Source: Micromussa lordhowensis (lineage: Eukaryota > Cnidaria > Anthozoa > Scleractinia > Lobophylliidae). From it: a DNA stretch of 64,000 nucleotides. The position numbers and the translations under genes are program-made. How positions within the stretch are numbered: position 1 is the first letter of the stretch; each line of letters opens with the position of its first letter. The notes beneath the pieces were generated by a model. It was not told where the DNA came from. It searched no databases and saw only the letters and a program-made list of their open reading frames with translations. This document shows, one piece after another, positions 15,001-31,157 of the stretch. The DNA is taken from assembly GCA_964020085.1 (NCBI GenBank), contig OZ026606.1:3692423-3756422 (forward strand). The letters are read 5' to 3'.

Positions 15001-18000
15001 AAATTAATGATACGCCGAAATAATATTTAATGAATCAAATATTTAATGAATCAAAGGTGTAAAGCCAGATGCATTTTGTGTTATTGGACTTAATACCGAA
15101 AGAACAGACTCTAAACAACTCATGTTGTTTGTTTCTAGAGATTGGATCAACTTATTCAAGGAACCCTTTTTGACAAAGCCCCAGGTCGGGCACGAGGCAG
15201 AGGTAAGGACCAGTGAGCAATCTCCTTGTAATGAAATGGGTAGGTCATGACACGAAGGGAGTCTTCTCAAGGGAATTTGAGTTAAAAAAACAAGCAAAAC
15301 AATCAAACAAATAGTTCCATTGCAAAGCACTTTGCGCAGAACTGTTTCAGATATTTAAAGTCGGTATTTCTTTATAGGTACCCGGTTTGGACTGGCCGTT
15401 TCTGCAAAGTTTGATGGGGGATTATGAAGTGTCTTTTCAAATCCAGCATTGCATAAATTTCATAATTCGTTTCCGATACGTATTTCGCAAAATCGTCCTC
15501 CGGCATCCACCTAGTGACATTACAACTTAACGTGAAGGAAACGTGGCGGCGACTAGTTTATTTAAAGCCAGAACCGAACGAGCACGCATTCATATCCGTC
15601 GCGGAGGTATCGACTTAAAACATCAGAATCAGTTAAAGAAAACCATTAAGTGTACGTTGGACCTTTAGCTATTTATAGCGAAGGCTTCTACCAAAAATCC
15701 TGACATAGGCGTGACACATGTTTCTCTTTTTGCAGCAGGTTTTGCCTCAGCCACTCTAAAACCAAAAAAAAACTTTCTATATGCTTATGCAGGCTATGTG
15801 ACTCTTAAATGTTCCAGCGAAATTAAATTTCCAGGCGGGAATTGACGAATTCAAAATTTTTGTGTCGCTGACTATAAGCTGGCAAGAAACTACGTTTATG
15901 AAGAAACACGTTTCGTTAGTTTCGATCAAAAAACTTCGTATTTCAAGTGACGAAGTCTAAAGTTGTTTAGTCCGGCAAAGGGATGTTTGTTATACACGTT
16001 TCTATCATACCTTTTTTAGCTACTGACACACACGGAAACCGCACAATGTGTTTTCGTGTCAGGAAACAACTAAAACACAGAAATTACTTATTACTTAGCT
16101 TATTAAGGAATTGTTTCTTTTTTGTCATTTCAGACAGGTTCTGGTATTGTAGGTTGTCACCAAATTTAAAATTTCTTCATTACGGAGACTGTGAAGAAGG
16201 ACATGCGCCTTCGCTAGAAAATCTTCCTAACAAGTGTGAGTATTCTGGCCTTGCTCTCTGTGGATGGGCAATAATTTCGTGTGGTGCTGTGATTATTCTA
16301 TGAATAAACCCATTCTGTGTGCGACCACTCCAGTGAACGCTTTTTAGAAGTACTTTCAAGTGGCAGTGTTTATTATTTTGTACAAAGTAGCTCTATGGAT
16401 GAAAGCCAAGCTGCTGTGTAACTATGCAAATTTCATGTAATGTGTACCAAGCTTGTTGTTCTGCTTAAGCTTTAGAAGACATGCTATGCTTGGGTTTTTC
16501 TATTAAAGCAAACAACGCCTCCCCCTTCCCCCCCAAAAAATAATTAAATAAAAGAGGATGAAAGGGGAAAGAAGGCAAAAAGAAGCAAAAAATATTGAGC
16601 ACTCCTTCACAGAAAACTACACGTAGTGTTTCTCCTGCCATAACTCATTGCTAACAAAGCGTCACTTGTAAGTTTTTTTTATTTTTTATCTCTACAGTAC
16701 CAATCGCCAAAATCAACAACCTGCTTGTTGGAAAGGATTGTCCTCATAGCAAAGATCGGAAAATCAGCAAAGTAAGATATTTAGTTTCAGGTTTGCGAGA
16801 AGTGGAGGCGAGGTGGCCTCATGGTTAGTACGCTCGTCTCCGGATCGAGCGGTCCTGGTTCGAGTCTCAGACATTGCGTTGTGTTCTTGGGCAAGACACT
16901 TTGCTCTCACAGTGCCTCTCTCCACCCAGGTGCATAGATGGGTACCGGCAAATTTAATGCTGGAAGTAACCCTGCGATGGACAAGCATTCAATCCAGGGG
17001 GGAGTAGAAATACTCCTAGTCGCTTCATGCTACAGAAACCGGGATAAGCTCCGGCCTGATGGGCCACTTGGCTCGTAAGCTTTACCTTTACCTCGCGAGA
17101 TGTAAGTTGAAAATACAACACACAGAGGAGTTATTTTTGACGAATTTCGAGGTGTTTGGTTGTGTGATCAAACACTCTCGATACATCTTCTCAATCGATT
17201 CGAAACTACAAGTAAGGGGTATGCGGAGGAATAAAATCGTTAAAATCGTTCGATCGATCGCTTTTTAAGTTCAGCTATCCTAACCTCTGTCACCGTCACG
17301 ATTTCCTTTGTTTTTGCTTTATGTATTACTGATCAGTTTGAGATGAAGTGAAGGGAAGAAGAAATACGAAGAAATAGTTTACACACCAATAAATAGACCA
17401 GCTTATTTATTTATTTACATATCTGGTAACTGGTAACTTTAAATTCTTCTTCACCGTAAGTGAAAACTGTATTTAATAGTGTCATTTCCCCTAATACTGT
17501 AACAATCTGTCCTGCATCGGAAACGAGCCATTTGGCTTTCGTACTAAACTACTAAGAGACACTAAAAAGTAGTCAAAGGTTGGGAAAATATGTTCTAATT
17601 TATAAATTTTCTTTTTTATTTCTCCACAGGGGTATGTAACATTATGTTTTTCCCTGATGTACGAAAGCGAGGCCGATGAGAAGCATCTGGACTTCATTGC
17701 AGCAACACCGGCCACGGTTAGTATTGGTGTTATCAGATTATTTGGCTTTCTGATCCTCGTTTTGTGTTCTTGTCCAGTCCCTGAACTGTCCCTTCCCCGC
17801 CCTATAGGGGTTGAACCCAGAGGGGGAGGGAGAGTTCACATTGGACCAGTTGCGTTTTTGAAGGAAGACACTTCGCTCTTGCAGTGCTTGATTACTCCAG
17901 CCAGGAGTTTGAAAAAGGACATTTGGAGAGTAGTGACTTACTAATACTGCATGTCGCTTCATGTCATAGAAAACTTAAAGTTTAACCCTTGCATGAAATG

Positions 18001-19006
18001 GTCAAGTGATTATTTTCGACTTGTAACAAACGATTTCATTCCGTTTCAGTTTGCCATTTGGACAGACGGTTTAGCAACGCTACTCAACAAAGAGGTAAGG
18101 TTGTGAAAGCTCTTGTGCCCCTAACAAAGTTCATATCAAGCGCACGAAGCAAGAATGAAATTTCAGATGTACTTTTTGTGCGCTACTTTGGAAGTTGCTC
18201 TACATACAAAGTAAAGTTGTCCCCAGTCTTTTTTATAGTAAAAATGTCACCGGAAAATGAAAACGACGCGTGTGTCTGTTAGCTAAACTGTCATTTGGTT
18301 CTGCGAGTTTGGCCGGCTTAGGTCACATTCTGCGATAGAGAAAAACTACGACGTTTGGTTCTCGACCATACAAGTATTTTTGCCTCGGATATGCCATTGT
18401 CGGTGACGCTATCATCAAGTTGATTCTGTTCACAGATTTCCCCACCTTTCAGGCGCCCGTAACGTTGTTTTCTAAAATCGTTTCGTTGACCCCCAAACCG
18501 GGAAATATTTGCTACGAAAGCTAATTGTTTTTGGAAACATTCAGAAGCATTTTTTGTTTCTCGGAGACACAAATTGGCTTCGGCAGCAAACGTTTGCTTG
18601 TGCATGAGAACGAGGAATCATTTAGGGGGACATACAACATTGTTTCCGCAACAATATTTCTGCATTGGGGGACTCGTAACGCGTGTTTTTCATGCGAAAA
18701 GTTCCAAACAAAAGCCGCTACTTAACATCACCTTTCTGTATCTGTGTATGTTGCTTGTGCTTGTACTTATGGGCTAGTGAAAACCAGCCATGAACGACCT
18801 AGAACCCTTCGTGTTGCATTGACCTTGCCTCTGAATGTTCTAACACACAGATGCCGTCTTCGGAATCACACGAGGAGCTCGAAACCCTTCTTAATATGGA
18901 AATGAAACTCAGATTGTTAGACTTGGAGAATATTACCATCCCCGAGACTCCACCTCAAGTACCCGCTGAACCTCCGAACTTTAACTTCGTCTATGACTTT
19001 AGTTAG
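1624..19006 (+). CDS. ELMO1/2-like: ELMO family engulfment and cell motility protein (5' partial)
   Basis: Twenty exons read in phase: 1624-1716, 2514-2590, 2771-2870, 4018-4106, 4928-4993, 5511-5583, 6261-6311, 8082-8207, 8803-8928, 9482-9586, 10443-10554, 11103-11311, 13822-13919, 14584-14635, 15139-15202, 16134-16235, 16698-16771, 17630-17716, 18050-18094 and 18851-19006. They sum to 1905 nt, 634 residues plus TAG. The N-terminal part has armadillo-type helices (SFHELMDHGEVSWDIL), the centre is the ELMO domain (EEFFCICIQLLNKTWKEM), then an atypical PH domain (FWYCRLSPNLKFLHYGD, GKDCPH, AIWTDGL), and it ends in a proline-rich tail closing FNFVYDFS. Vertebrate ELMO is about 727 residues, so about 85 N-terminal residues lie upstream. 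Known family role: ELMO binds DOCK proteins to activate Rac in cytoskeletal remodelling and apoptotic-cell engulfment. The ELMO1/2/3 identity is not resolved. Introns range from about 180 to 2510 bp. Confidence 0.95.
2899..3658. repeat. TIR element in ELMO intron 3
   Basis: Inverted ends GGCCTTCACA at 2899 and TGTGAAGGCC at 3649-3658 bound about 760 bp. Subterminal TTTGGCAAA/TTTGCCA motifs recur several times in the interior. There is no ORF of note, so this is a non-autonomous DNA transposon by inference. A younger insertion lies inside it at 2929-3086. Confidence 0.65.
2929..3086 (+). mobile_element. Truncated retroelement 3' end nested in the MITE
   Basis: The 158-bp insert is flanked on both sides by the identical 12-bp AAATTTGGCAAA (2917-2928 and 3087-3098), a target-site duplication. 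It contains GACGAAGGGCTAACGCTC and a CCACCGACGCAGCACCACAG motif. I recall these from Penelope-like retroelement 3' ends in marine invertebrates; family identity is from memory, not a search. Confidence 0.65.
3686..3860 (+). repeat. Diverged tRNA-SINE relic
   Basis: GGTGGCCTAATGGTTAGGAT, a TTGGGCAAGG segment and GGGATAAGCTCCGG in order match the layout of the better-preserved copies at 9988 and 16805, but the B-box is decayed. Confidence 0.5.
6511..6648. repeat. Foldback element with 45-bp arms
   Basis: The left arm (6511-6555, starting AGCAATAGAGCAC) and right arm (6604-6648, ending GTGCTCTATTGCT) are nearly perfect reverse complements around a 48-nt spacer. The following 130 bp (to about 6780) contains CCAATGAGAGCGCGCG, which may belong to the same MITE family. 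Lies in ELMO intron 7. Confidence 0.8.
6903..7387. repeat. GC-ended MITE-like repeat
   Basis: The start GGCCGGGGGAAGGGGG and the end CCATCCCCCGGCC are approximate inverted repeats. Between them lie short repeated phrases such as CACCCTAAGAGGGAGACC and CACCCCTAAGCGAGATGACG. The same type of internal repetition occurs at 25012-25333. Confidence 0.55.
7450..7850. repeat. MITE of the AAAGCTCCGTTTTCG family
   Basis: Contains CGAAAAGCTCCG twice, CAAATTCCTCCGGTTTGAAG and several GTTTTC phrases. It is closely matched at 38440-38665 and, with different preservation, at 19881-20180. No ORF is credible. Lies in ELMO intron 7. Confidence 0.6.
9988..10262 (+). repeat. tRNA-derived SINE, full length
   Basis: Pol III-like boxes TGGTTAGTGCGCTC and GGTTCGAGCCC are followed by a long non-tRNA body (CAAGACACTTCACTCTCACA, CACCCAGGTGTATGAATGGG, GAGTAGAAATACTCC) and a TTTACCTTTACC tail. 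A sister copy is at 16805-17095, and minus-strand pieces are at 62905 and 29484. Sits in ELMO intron 10. Confidence 0.85.
10795..10975 (+). repeat. tRNA-derived SINE (same family as 590-760)
   Basis: GCTTGAGAGCTCAATTGG, a TATCGCAGAGGTCA segment and GTTCGAATCCCGTT are followed by a TTCAGGC-containing tail and a 3' body shared with the copy at 590. The anticodon stem is not intact. Confidence 0.7.
11330..11545. repeat. Dispersed repeat shared with 54790-54995
   Basis: Both copies carry TCTTCTCCATCCTTAA, TTGTTCCTTTATGGTTTA and TTTTCAGGTTTCCTTCAATT in the same order and spacing. Class unknown. Lies just inside ELMO intron 12. Confidence 0.6.
11672..11799. repeat. Imperfect foldback
   Basis: Arms at 11672-11710 and 11761-11799 share GATGTTGGGAGAA / TTCTCCCAACATC exactly, with weaker pairing out to TTACCGGC / GTCGGTAA. 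No ORF. Confidence 0.65.
12189..12215. repeat. 27-nt near-perfect palindrome
   Basis: Two 13-nt arms (AAGTGATTCATCG and its complement) are separated by one base. It stands alone in ELMO intron 12. Confidence 0.75.
16805..17095 (+). repeat. tRNA-derived SINE, full length
   Basis: Same family as 9988-10262: GGTGGCCTCATGGTTAGTAC, GGTTCGAGTCTCAG, CAAGACACTTTGCTCTCACA, GGAGTAGAAATACTCCTAG and a TTTACCTTTACC tail. Inserted 33 bp after ELMO exon 17. Confidence 0.85.
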
Positions 19007-19880
19007 CTTAGTAGTCACTGAAGAGGTGTCCTTTTCTGGTTCTGGTTCATCGAAATAATGGGTTCCGTAGAACTCCAGATTACCTAAGAAATATCAATTA
19101 CGTGGTTTCTTGTCATGAGGGCAATTTTGAAGTCTTTCACCGTCCGTTAACCGTAGGTTTCTCAGAGTCGATCGGAACGATGGCAGAAAGAGTTTTAAAG
19201 TAATCAAACTCCAAGCAAGATCAACTGTTGATAAGCGCGGGAAATGTCACGTAAACCAATTCAGGGCAATGTCTTCGCTCTGATTGGTTGCCAGGCGCAC
19301 GGACGCACCAGCGCATGCGTTCGTGTCTGCTTACGTGTTTCACGAGGTTTTTACTAAATCAACATTTGACTAATTTGCTTTCGTGATATTCCACATTTGT
19401 ACTTTCGAAAACTCCCGAGTTTGAACCGGAGAAAAACACCCTTCCCTTAATTAAATAGTAATATTTACAAATTTGTAGTGAGAAAATGAATAATTAGTTT
19501 GAAATCTGTTTTAATATTTAGGTATTCAGATACATCGTTTGCATAATAAGAAAACGTTTTTTTTTTTTTAGAATATATCCCGGCGTTTTTTACTTACTTA
19601 GCGAAAATATGTCTAGAGTGAGTTAAAAGGAGAATCTGACATTATCAGGTAGTTAGATTTAGGATGTGCAATGATTTATTTTGAAATTGACTCACCTAAT
19701 GTGCAATTCCTTTCTTTATAAGATTCAAGCCATATGGGGATCTCTCTTGTTCCATTCTCTGCGTCATGAAATTCGCATTGTATTAAGACGTATTTCTTTG
19801 AATCTCCAGTCTCCATGCTTTCCACTTACGCTGATTCACCTTAAGCTGGAGAAATTTCAAAACGTAGCTCTATTTCTACG
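19007..19880. other. ELMO 3' flank
   Basis: Presumably includes the ELMO 3' UTR, but I could not choose a cleavage site with confidence. No further exons seen. Confidence 0.5.
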
Positions 19881-20180
19881 GTTAGGCCTTCCGTCTACAC
19901 TAATCCAGATCGAAATTGGAGCTTTTCGAAAACGCTCATCGAACCGAAAGAGTTTCAAAACGCCGGCTTTGCGCTGTGTGGACGGAAAACATTTTGAAGA
20001 CGGAGCTTTCCGAAAATCATGTGATTAACCCTAACCATCAAGTGTGCACTCGAGGTTTTCTGCTCCGGTGATTGTTGCGTTCTCGAATTTTTCCGGGGTA
20101 GTGTGGACGGAAAACATTTGATTCGTCTTCGGATTGAAAACTGCGCCTTCAGATTTTTCCAGCGTATTATGGACGGGCCT
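19881..20180. repeat. MITE related to the 7450 and 38440 copies
   Basis: Starts TTAGGCCTTCCGTCTACAC and ends TTATGGACGGGCCTTA, an approximate inverted repeat. Internal phrases TGTGGACGGAAAACATTTTG and TTTCAAAACGCCGGCTTTG match the family. About 300 bp. Confidence 0.65.
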
Positions 20181-20788
20181 TATAGTCAGTCTCTATACTA
20201 ATATTAAAAGTAAGAAGAAAATGATAGAAATCACAGTTGCTGAAAGTGGGAGGGGAGGGAGGGGGAATTGAGAAATAGGGAAAAACTTGTGATTACCCCG
20301 CGTATTGGAAACATTCAGTGCCTCACAGTGGCACTGAAATCGTGGAAGCTTTGCCCGATCTTACCAAAGGCTCTTCCATGGAGTCAATTCTAAGGCAGTC
20401 CATTGAAATCTTGAAAGCCCTGTCATATTTTGCCAAGGACATTTGTTCCGTTTAGTACAATACGTAATGAACGTTGTGTTTAAACTGAGGATGCAGTCAA
20501 GTAATGTGCTACATGTCGCTGTGTAAACACAAGTGGTTAATTTTCTATTTCTTCTGTTCAATTGAAGCTGGTCTGAACTAGGCAATTTACAATACCGTTA
20601 TTTAAACACGCGAAGTGTTGTATTTTCCAAAAACGCTTCAACCGTGTTTACAAAAAAAGCTAAATTTTTTTACTTTGTAAAAACCCACAGCTTAGTTTTC
20701 TGTGTGATGTTAATCCGATTATACGAGGATCAGCCAACAATAGAGAGCCCGCGATTACCTCTTGACCAGCGGGGTTGTTGAAAAGCCG

Positions 20789-20949
20789 GTTAACCCAGGA
20801 ATAAAAGTTCACCGAAATGAAAATGTCTTCACTTGTTATGTTTTGTGCATTTTGAGATTACGCAGGCTCAAAACTGACGGACAAACAATCAGTAAACAGA
20901 AAACCTCGCCGAAAAGTTTCAAAACTGAAATCAAAATCCTGGGTTCGCT
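20789..20949. repeat. Short MITE with TAACCCAGGA / TCCTGGGTT ends
   Basis: The ends are approximate inverted repeats. Internally ACAAACAATCAGTAAACAG and AAAACCTCGCCGAAAAGTTT closely match the copy at 63344-63533. Confidence 0.7.
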
Positions 20950-22765
20950 TAATCGGGCTTTGAACAACCCAGCCCAGAGGTTTAATCTCAGACCGATTTT
21001 CTTTGGATCAGCATCGGAATCTTGATAGCTATTAAAAAAAATCATTCTTCTTAACAACATTATCCGAAACTGTTAAGCCGCTTCGATGTCGAGGGAACGA
21101 GTTTTATGTTCGACAAATCAGCGAGTACAATATCCTGGCTGATGGTTTTGTTTCCTAATCGGATTATTTCACAAAGCGTACCAGTTTTGGACATACTAAA
21201 AGATGCCGTGTGAGTTCTGTTTAGGACTCGATTACAACTGTCCCCCCCCCCCCCCTCCGGATCTTTCTTGTAAAAGATAAATTAGCGGTCAAACTCTAGA
21301 ATGGATTTTATTTTGTTTTCGCTGTAAGTAAGCATATTTTACAAAAAATGAAGCTATACATATCTCACCCTCTGTTAGTAATCCAAATACTTTCAATAAA
21401 GATATATCAGTTTTATAGAGAACGCGTGGATCTAATTTGCATTGGCAATTACAACTAAATGAAGTGCACACTGTATAAAGGATGAAAATAATTGAATGCT
21501 TTTCCAAAATGTCTTTAAAAATCAAGATTGTTTCACTCATCCAAAGCAACGAATGCTTTTGTCAATCAAAGGCTCTCTGAGCAGCTCATGGATGAATAGC
21601 CCAATGCCAAGTTTACTTTTGCCACTGTGGCAAAACGAGTCTTTGAGCGAAACTATTGGTATGAAAATATATGTCACCTGCACGGTCATTCGCATGAAAA
21701 TCAAGTGATTTTCATGGGAAGCGTTTGGCACAAGCACTCGTTCTGCAAATAGAAACTCAGACGGTGGAAGTCAAAGTCTACATTTGTGCCAAGCGGCCCA
21801 TCAGGCCAGCACTGATAAAAAATAATCTAACAAAAAAACAATTTACCATCTTCTCGTGGTCTGTTTACAATGTCCGATTAAAAGCTTTAGATATCAAGAG
21901 AGTCGTACAGGGAAGTCTCTGGCACGGTTCACGAACCTAAAATACAGAGGATCACGGTTCACGGATAAAAAAATTTCGATTTCCCGAATTACGAAAATAA
22001 GAAAGTAAGGACCTGTTCTTACATTAAAAACAGTGTTTCTAGGAAGCAAAATCGCGAATGGCTAAATCAAGGCTCCGTACAATATTGCATATTGCATGGC
22101 TAAGGCACTCTCGATAGACCACTGTAACTATTCGGAGAACTTGTGTCTCAAAATCACGTAGAGTTGTGTGGTAAAATCACGAATATCGGTTAATATTTCA
22201 GGTTCTTCACGGATCACGCAAAACCTTCAGGTCACGAATCAGGAAGAACAAGAACCGCAGTATGCGGTTGAAAACCGCGCTTTAAAAAAACGCGGTTACT
22301 TACACTGTCTGCGAAACGTGACTCTCTTGCCCTTCAGCAAATATACGATAAAAGAGTATCTGATTACATTCTTTGCATAGCGTGAGTTTAGCGTGACTTG
22401 TAATCGGAGAATTTTGTTTACGTCTAATGAAAAAACACCTTGACCTTTCAATATAAATTTACACATGGTTTTTGATGAGCGATATGCTTCTTGTCTTTCC
22501 ATGTCCATTTGTTACAGCTACTGCTGCTTAGCTTGACAAATTTCAATTTTACAACTCCACGAGTTGAACCATGAACCATCTTCGTGCCGCGTTAGCCGCC
22601 ATATGTACGAACTCCATGTTCTCGGACAAAAAATTCGTCTTTCTAGTACCCCGCTAAAACCTGCTTAACCTACACCACGAAGTGCCTAGGAAAAGAACCA
22701 TACTAAGCAGGGGAGGGTTGGGAGAAACGATTTAATCCGGTTTAATGAATAAATTAATCAGAATC

Positions 22766-22803
22766 GAGTGAGTGAGTGAGTGAGTGAGTGAGTGAGTGAG
22801 TGA
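22766..22803. repeat. (GAGT)n microsatellite
   Basis: About nine uninterrupted GAGT units, immediately before a diverged unit and the 30-bp palindrome at 22830. Confidence 0.95.
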
Positions 22804-22829
22804 TCGAGTGCCATCCGACTGCCTCCTAA

Positions 22830-22859
22830 GCTCATGGATGTTACGTAACATCCATGAGC
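22830..22859. repeat. Perfect 30-bp palindrome
   Basis: GCTCATGGATGTTAC is followed directly by its exact reverse complement with no loop. Function unknown. Confidence 0.9.
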
Positions 22860-23052
22860 AAAAAGGGCTGTCAGCTTATAACAACTGGACGACACAACAG
22901 CCGTTTTACGCATGCGCCGAAGGTATAGGCTCGATACCAGGCGCTGTTCGGGAAAGGAGACTAGACTTGATAGAGCGACTGGAATCGAGCCTACCGAAGG
23001 CATTGTACCTCGCGCGTACTTAGGCTTTCTTACATTCAAAAACCGCGCTAAC

Positions 23053-23724
23053 TTATTTACGCCTAGGGGCGTAGGCCGCTGGCAAGAGTTCTTGGTGCTC
23101 TCTGTACTGGGAGTTCCTTTCTAGCTGGTTACAGGTCAGCCCCAATCTCCTGACGTCTGCTTTCAGGTCCTGGTGCCAGGTGTTTCTTGCCCGTCAGTGC
23201 AGTTCCAGGTCAGTGCTATGCTCGTGTTGTCGGTTGGAGGCCTAACTGTGGAGCTCCGCTTTTAGGCTTGGCTACATCTATATATTATTTCCCTTTCCAT
23301 GTGACCTATACTTACCAATCTCCAACGTCTTTTTATGATCAACATTTACATCTGCAGACAACTGGTTGGTTCTTTGCCACAGCTCGTCGCTGCTGATGGT
23401 GTTTAACGTATCTAGACGATTCTTCGAAGACATTAGCTGACGAAGGTCTCTGATCCATAAGGTAAGACAGGTCGTAGCCCGTAGTGTCAATTCTTTAAGG
23501 TTCCCAATGTTCTTCAACTGCAGGAAGGCTGCTATTGCCCTCCCGATCCCGGCTTTGACGCGTCCACTTCCGTGTCCCCCTCTGATTGCCCAGATGAGGC
23601 TTTCACTTCTTCCAGAGGTTCGTTTTCCAACCAAACTGGCTAGGCGTTCATAGTTTAAACCTTGCACTTTGGGGGGAAACCTTGCACGTTCACTGAAAAC
23701 CGACTGCTTTGCAGTGTACATCAC
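23053..23724 (-). pseudogene. Decayed LINE (non-LTR retrotransposon) ORF2 C-terminus
   Basis: On the minus strand a 148-codon frame from 23724 carries IGRAIAAFLQLKNI and ISSDELWQRTNQ. These resemble the post-reverse-transcriptase segment of cnidarian LINE polyproteins (typically AR-x-AF then ISNDELW-x-RT). After 23278 the reading continues in another frame with NTWHQDLKADVRRLGLT and closes LLPAAYAPRRK-stop at 23053-23055, the usual tail of such ORFs. The frame change and the absence of any YxDD catalytic core mark it as a dead 5'-truncated copy. The family match is by recall of motifs; the exact clade is not assigned. The sequence just beyond (22910-23050) is likely its 3' UTR. Confidence 0.7.
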
Positions 23725-24237
23725 AACCTTGTCAGTGACCTCTATCTAGTCTACAATACGACTGATCGTTGTGAAAAGGCACATTGATCTTTGTTTATTG
23801 TTGTCATCGAAATGTTATATAAAGACAGGAAAATTTGATTAAGGAGTTTTAAATATGTAGAATAGGGTCTTTCAAACTTTTTTACTAACTGATTGGAAAA
23901 CACTTTCATGTCGCATTCTGCGTGAGAAACACGCTAGCATGAAATAACTCACCGATTTCTTCCACTCCACGGTTTTAAACTGAAAATGTACAGTTGTAGG
24001 GAACGAAAATTATGTAGTACTTTCGTAGAACCCCTTCGGTCTAATTCGTCTCGCCGACTAACCGACGAACGTTACAAAGTTTTTTATATATACGAGGTTG
24101 GCGCAATGTACTGTTTCCACCTATCGAAGTTGGGAAGAGGGTTGGGTTGCCTGAAGTGAATAGCACGAAACTGAAGTCGATATAGATAGGTTTACAAGCC
24201 GAGAGGGCTTTACTGATATTATAATCAAGACCGTGTA

Positions 24238-24362
24238 AGGCTATTTACCGTACCCAAATTTGCAATAAGCCAATCAGAAGCTGGTAACGTGCTGATATTC
24301 TGTGATATCAAGTCACTGGCCTGATATGGTCACTTGGCTGAATTTGGGTGCGGTAAATACCT
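24238..24362. repeat. Foldback MITE
   Basis: Arms around GGCTATTTACCGTACCCAAA and TTTGGGTGCGGTAAATACC are imperfect complements. The centre contains CTGATAT motifs on both sides. It abuts a second foldback at 24366. Confidence 0.7.
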
Positions 24363-24365
24363 AAT

Positions 24366-24509
24366 CGTACCTTTTGGTACGCTTCGGTGACGTACCAGGT
24401 GAGTTTGGTGAAGCCATGGTTCGTATTTTGGCTCGACTACGTTTCGCCAAAATACCCATGGCGGGACCAGACGAGCCTAATAAACCGCCGAATTGTACCA
24501 AAAGGTTCG
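24366..24509. repeat. Second foldback, abutting the first
   Basis: Outer arms CGTACCTTTTGGTAC and GTACCAAAAGGTTCG, plus an inner pair built on GCCATGG...TATTTTGGC and GCCAAAATACCCATGGC. No ORF is likely to be real, because open frames occur on both strands through the inverted symmetry. Confidence 0.7.
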
Positions 24510-24861
24510 ATAGGTATAAGAAGCGAGAGTTCACAAAACGTTTTACGATGAAATTTATTGTTTTCAAACCATTATCAATTTCTCATTCATATAATATCTA
24601 ATTGTGTAAAAACTAACTTATTGTCTTTCTTATGTAACCACATCTCCTAAACCCGCCTATTTCCTTGCTGTATCAACAAATACAAGTAGACATCTTTACT
24701 GGTTCTCGTAAAGAATTCACGATGAAAGAACCTTGTGAAAACATCAGAAAACGCCCAAAAACGCCATTTATACAACGTTAATAGTCCATCTGCTTGGAGT
24801 AAAGATGATGCAGAGTGATTTTATGGAATCTAATCTGACTCGGTGTAACAGACAACTGTCA

Positions 24862-24987
<126 letters not shown>

Positions 24988-25011
24988 TCAGTCACCACCT
25001 CACAAATACGA

Positions 25012-25333
25012 CCCTAGGGTGGGGTGGGGGTAAGGATGGGGTACTCATCGGAAATTCAGAGAAGTACCCCTAAGAGGTACCAAGATGCTGTTTTGTGGGC
25101 ATGGCTTGAAACTTTGGTACCCCTAAGAGGTACCAATTCTAAAACCAAACATTATCTCCTGTCATATGTTTTCGGCTCAGAACCCTGATAGGTACAGCAA
25201 AAGCTCTCGCTGTGGACTCTTTGAGGCTGGACACCGTAAGAGGTACCAAAACCGCTTTTTTAACCCTTAAAAGGTATGACGAGCAACACTGTCCTTTTTT
25301 TATGAGAGTTTCCCCCCCCCCCCCTCCCCCAGG
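25012..25333. repeat. Repeat with tandem CCCCTAAGAGGTACCAA phrases
   Basis: Two near-identical copies of CCCCTAAGAGGTACCAA and two further decayed ones, bounded by G-rich (GGGTGGGGTGGGGGT) and C-rich (poly-C then TCCCCC) ends. Structure resembles the repeat at 6903-7387. Confidence 0.6.
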
Positions 25334-25754
25334 ATAGAACCTGCTTCTTATATAGAGATATTGGGATTATAATCCACATGTAGCCAGTACAGTTCCCAGA
25401 TAGATTTACCCTGGAAAACATTTTGTGGGAAATTTATCTTTCTGTGAGACAATTTATTTGTACCATTGCCATGTATGGTAAATGTTTTATTATCACTTGG
25501 AAAATCAAAAACCAACTCAGTCTGTCAGATGGGCAGAATACATTTCTTAAAAAATTTCAACTTATTATGCATTATGGAAGACCATGGGAGATTTTTATAA
25601 TATTTGCCTCACAGATACAATGTAAAAACATCGGACAGCTGAATTGCTGTTAAGCATATACCAATACCTTAACCTTTTGTATTTCGAATCCACACCGTTT
25701 AACATCTCTATAGATATATATCACCTTATGATTGAAGAAATGTCTGCTTTATTA

Positions 25755-31157
<5,403 letters not shown>

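Noticed and set aside
17755..17990. Possible further diverged SINE in an ELMO intron
   Set aside because: Some phrases (GAAGACACTTCGCTCTTGCA, CATGTCGCTTCATG) recall the 9988 family but the order is broken and boxes are absent, so support is too weak to list.
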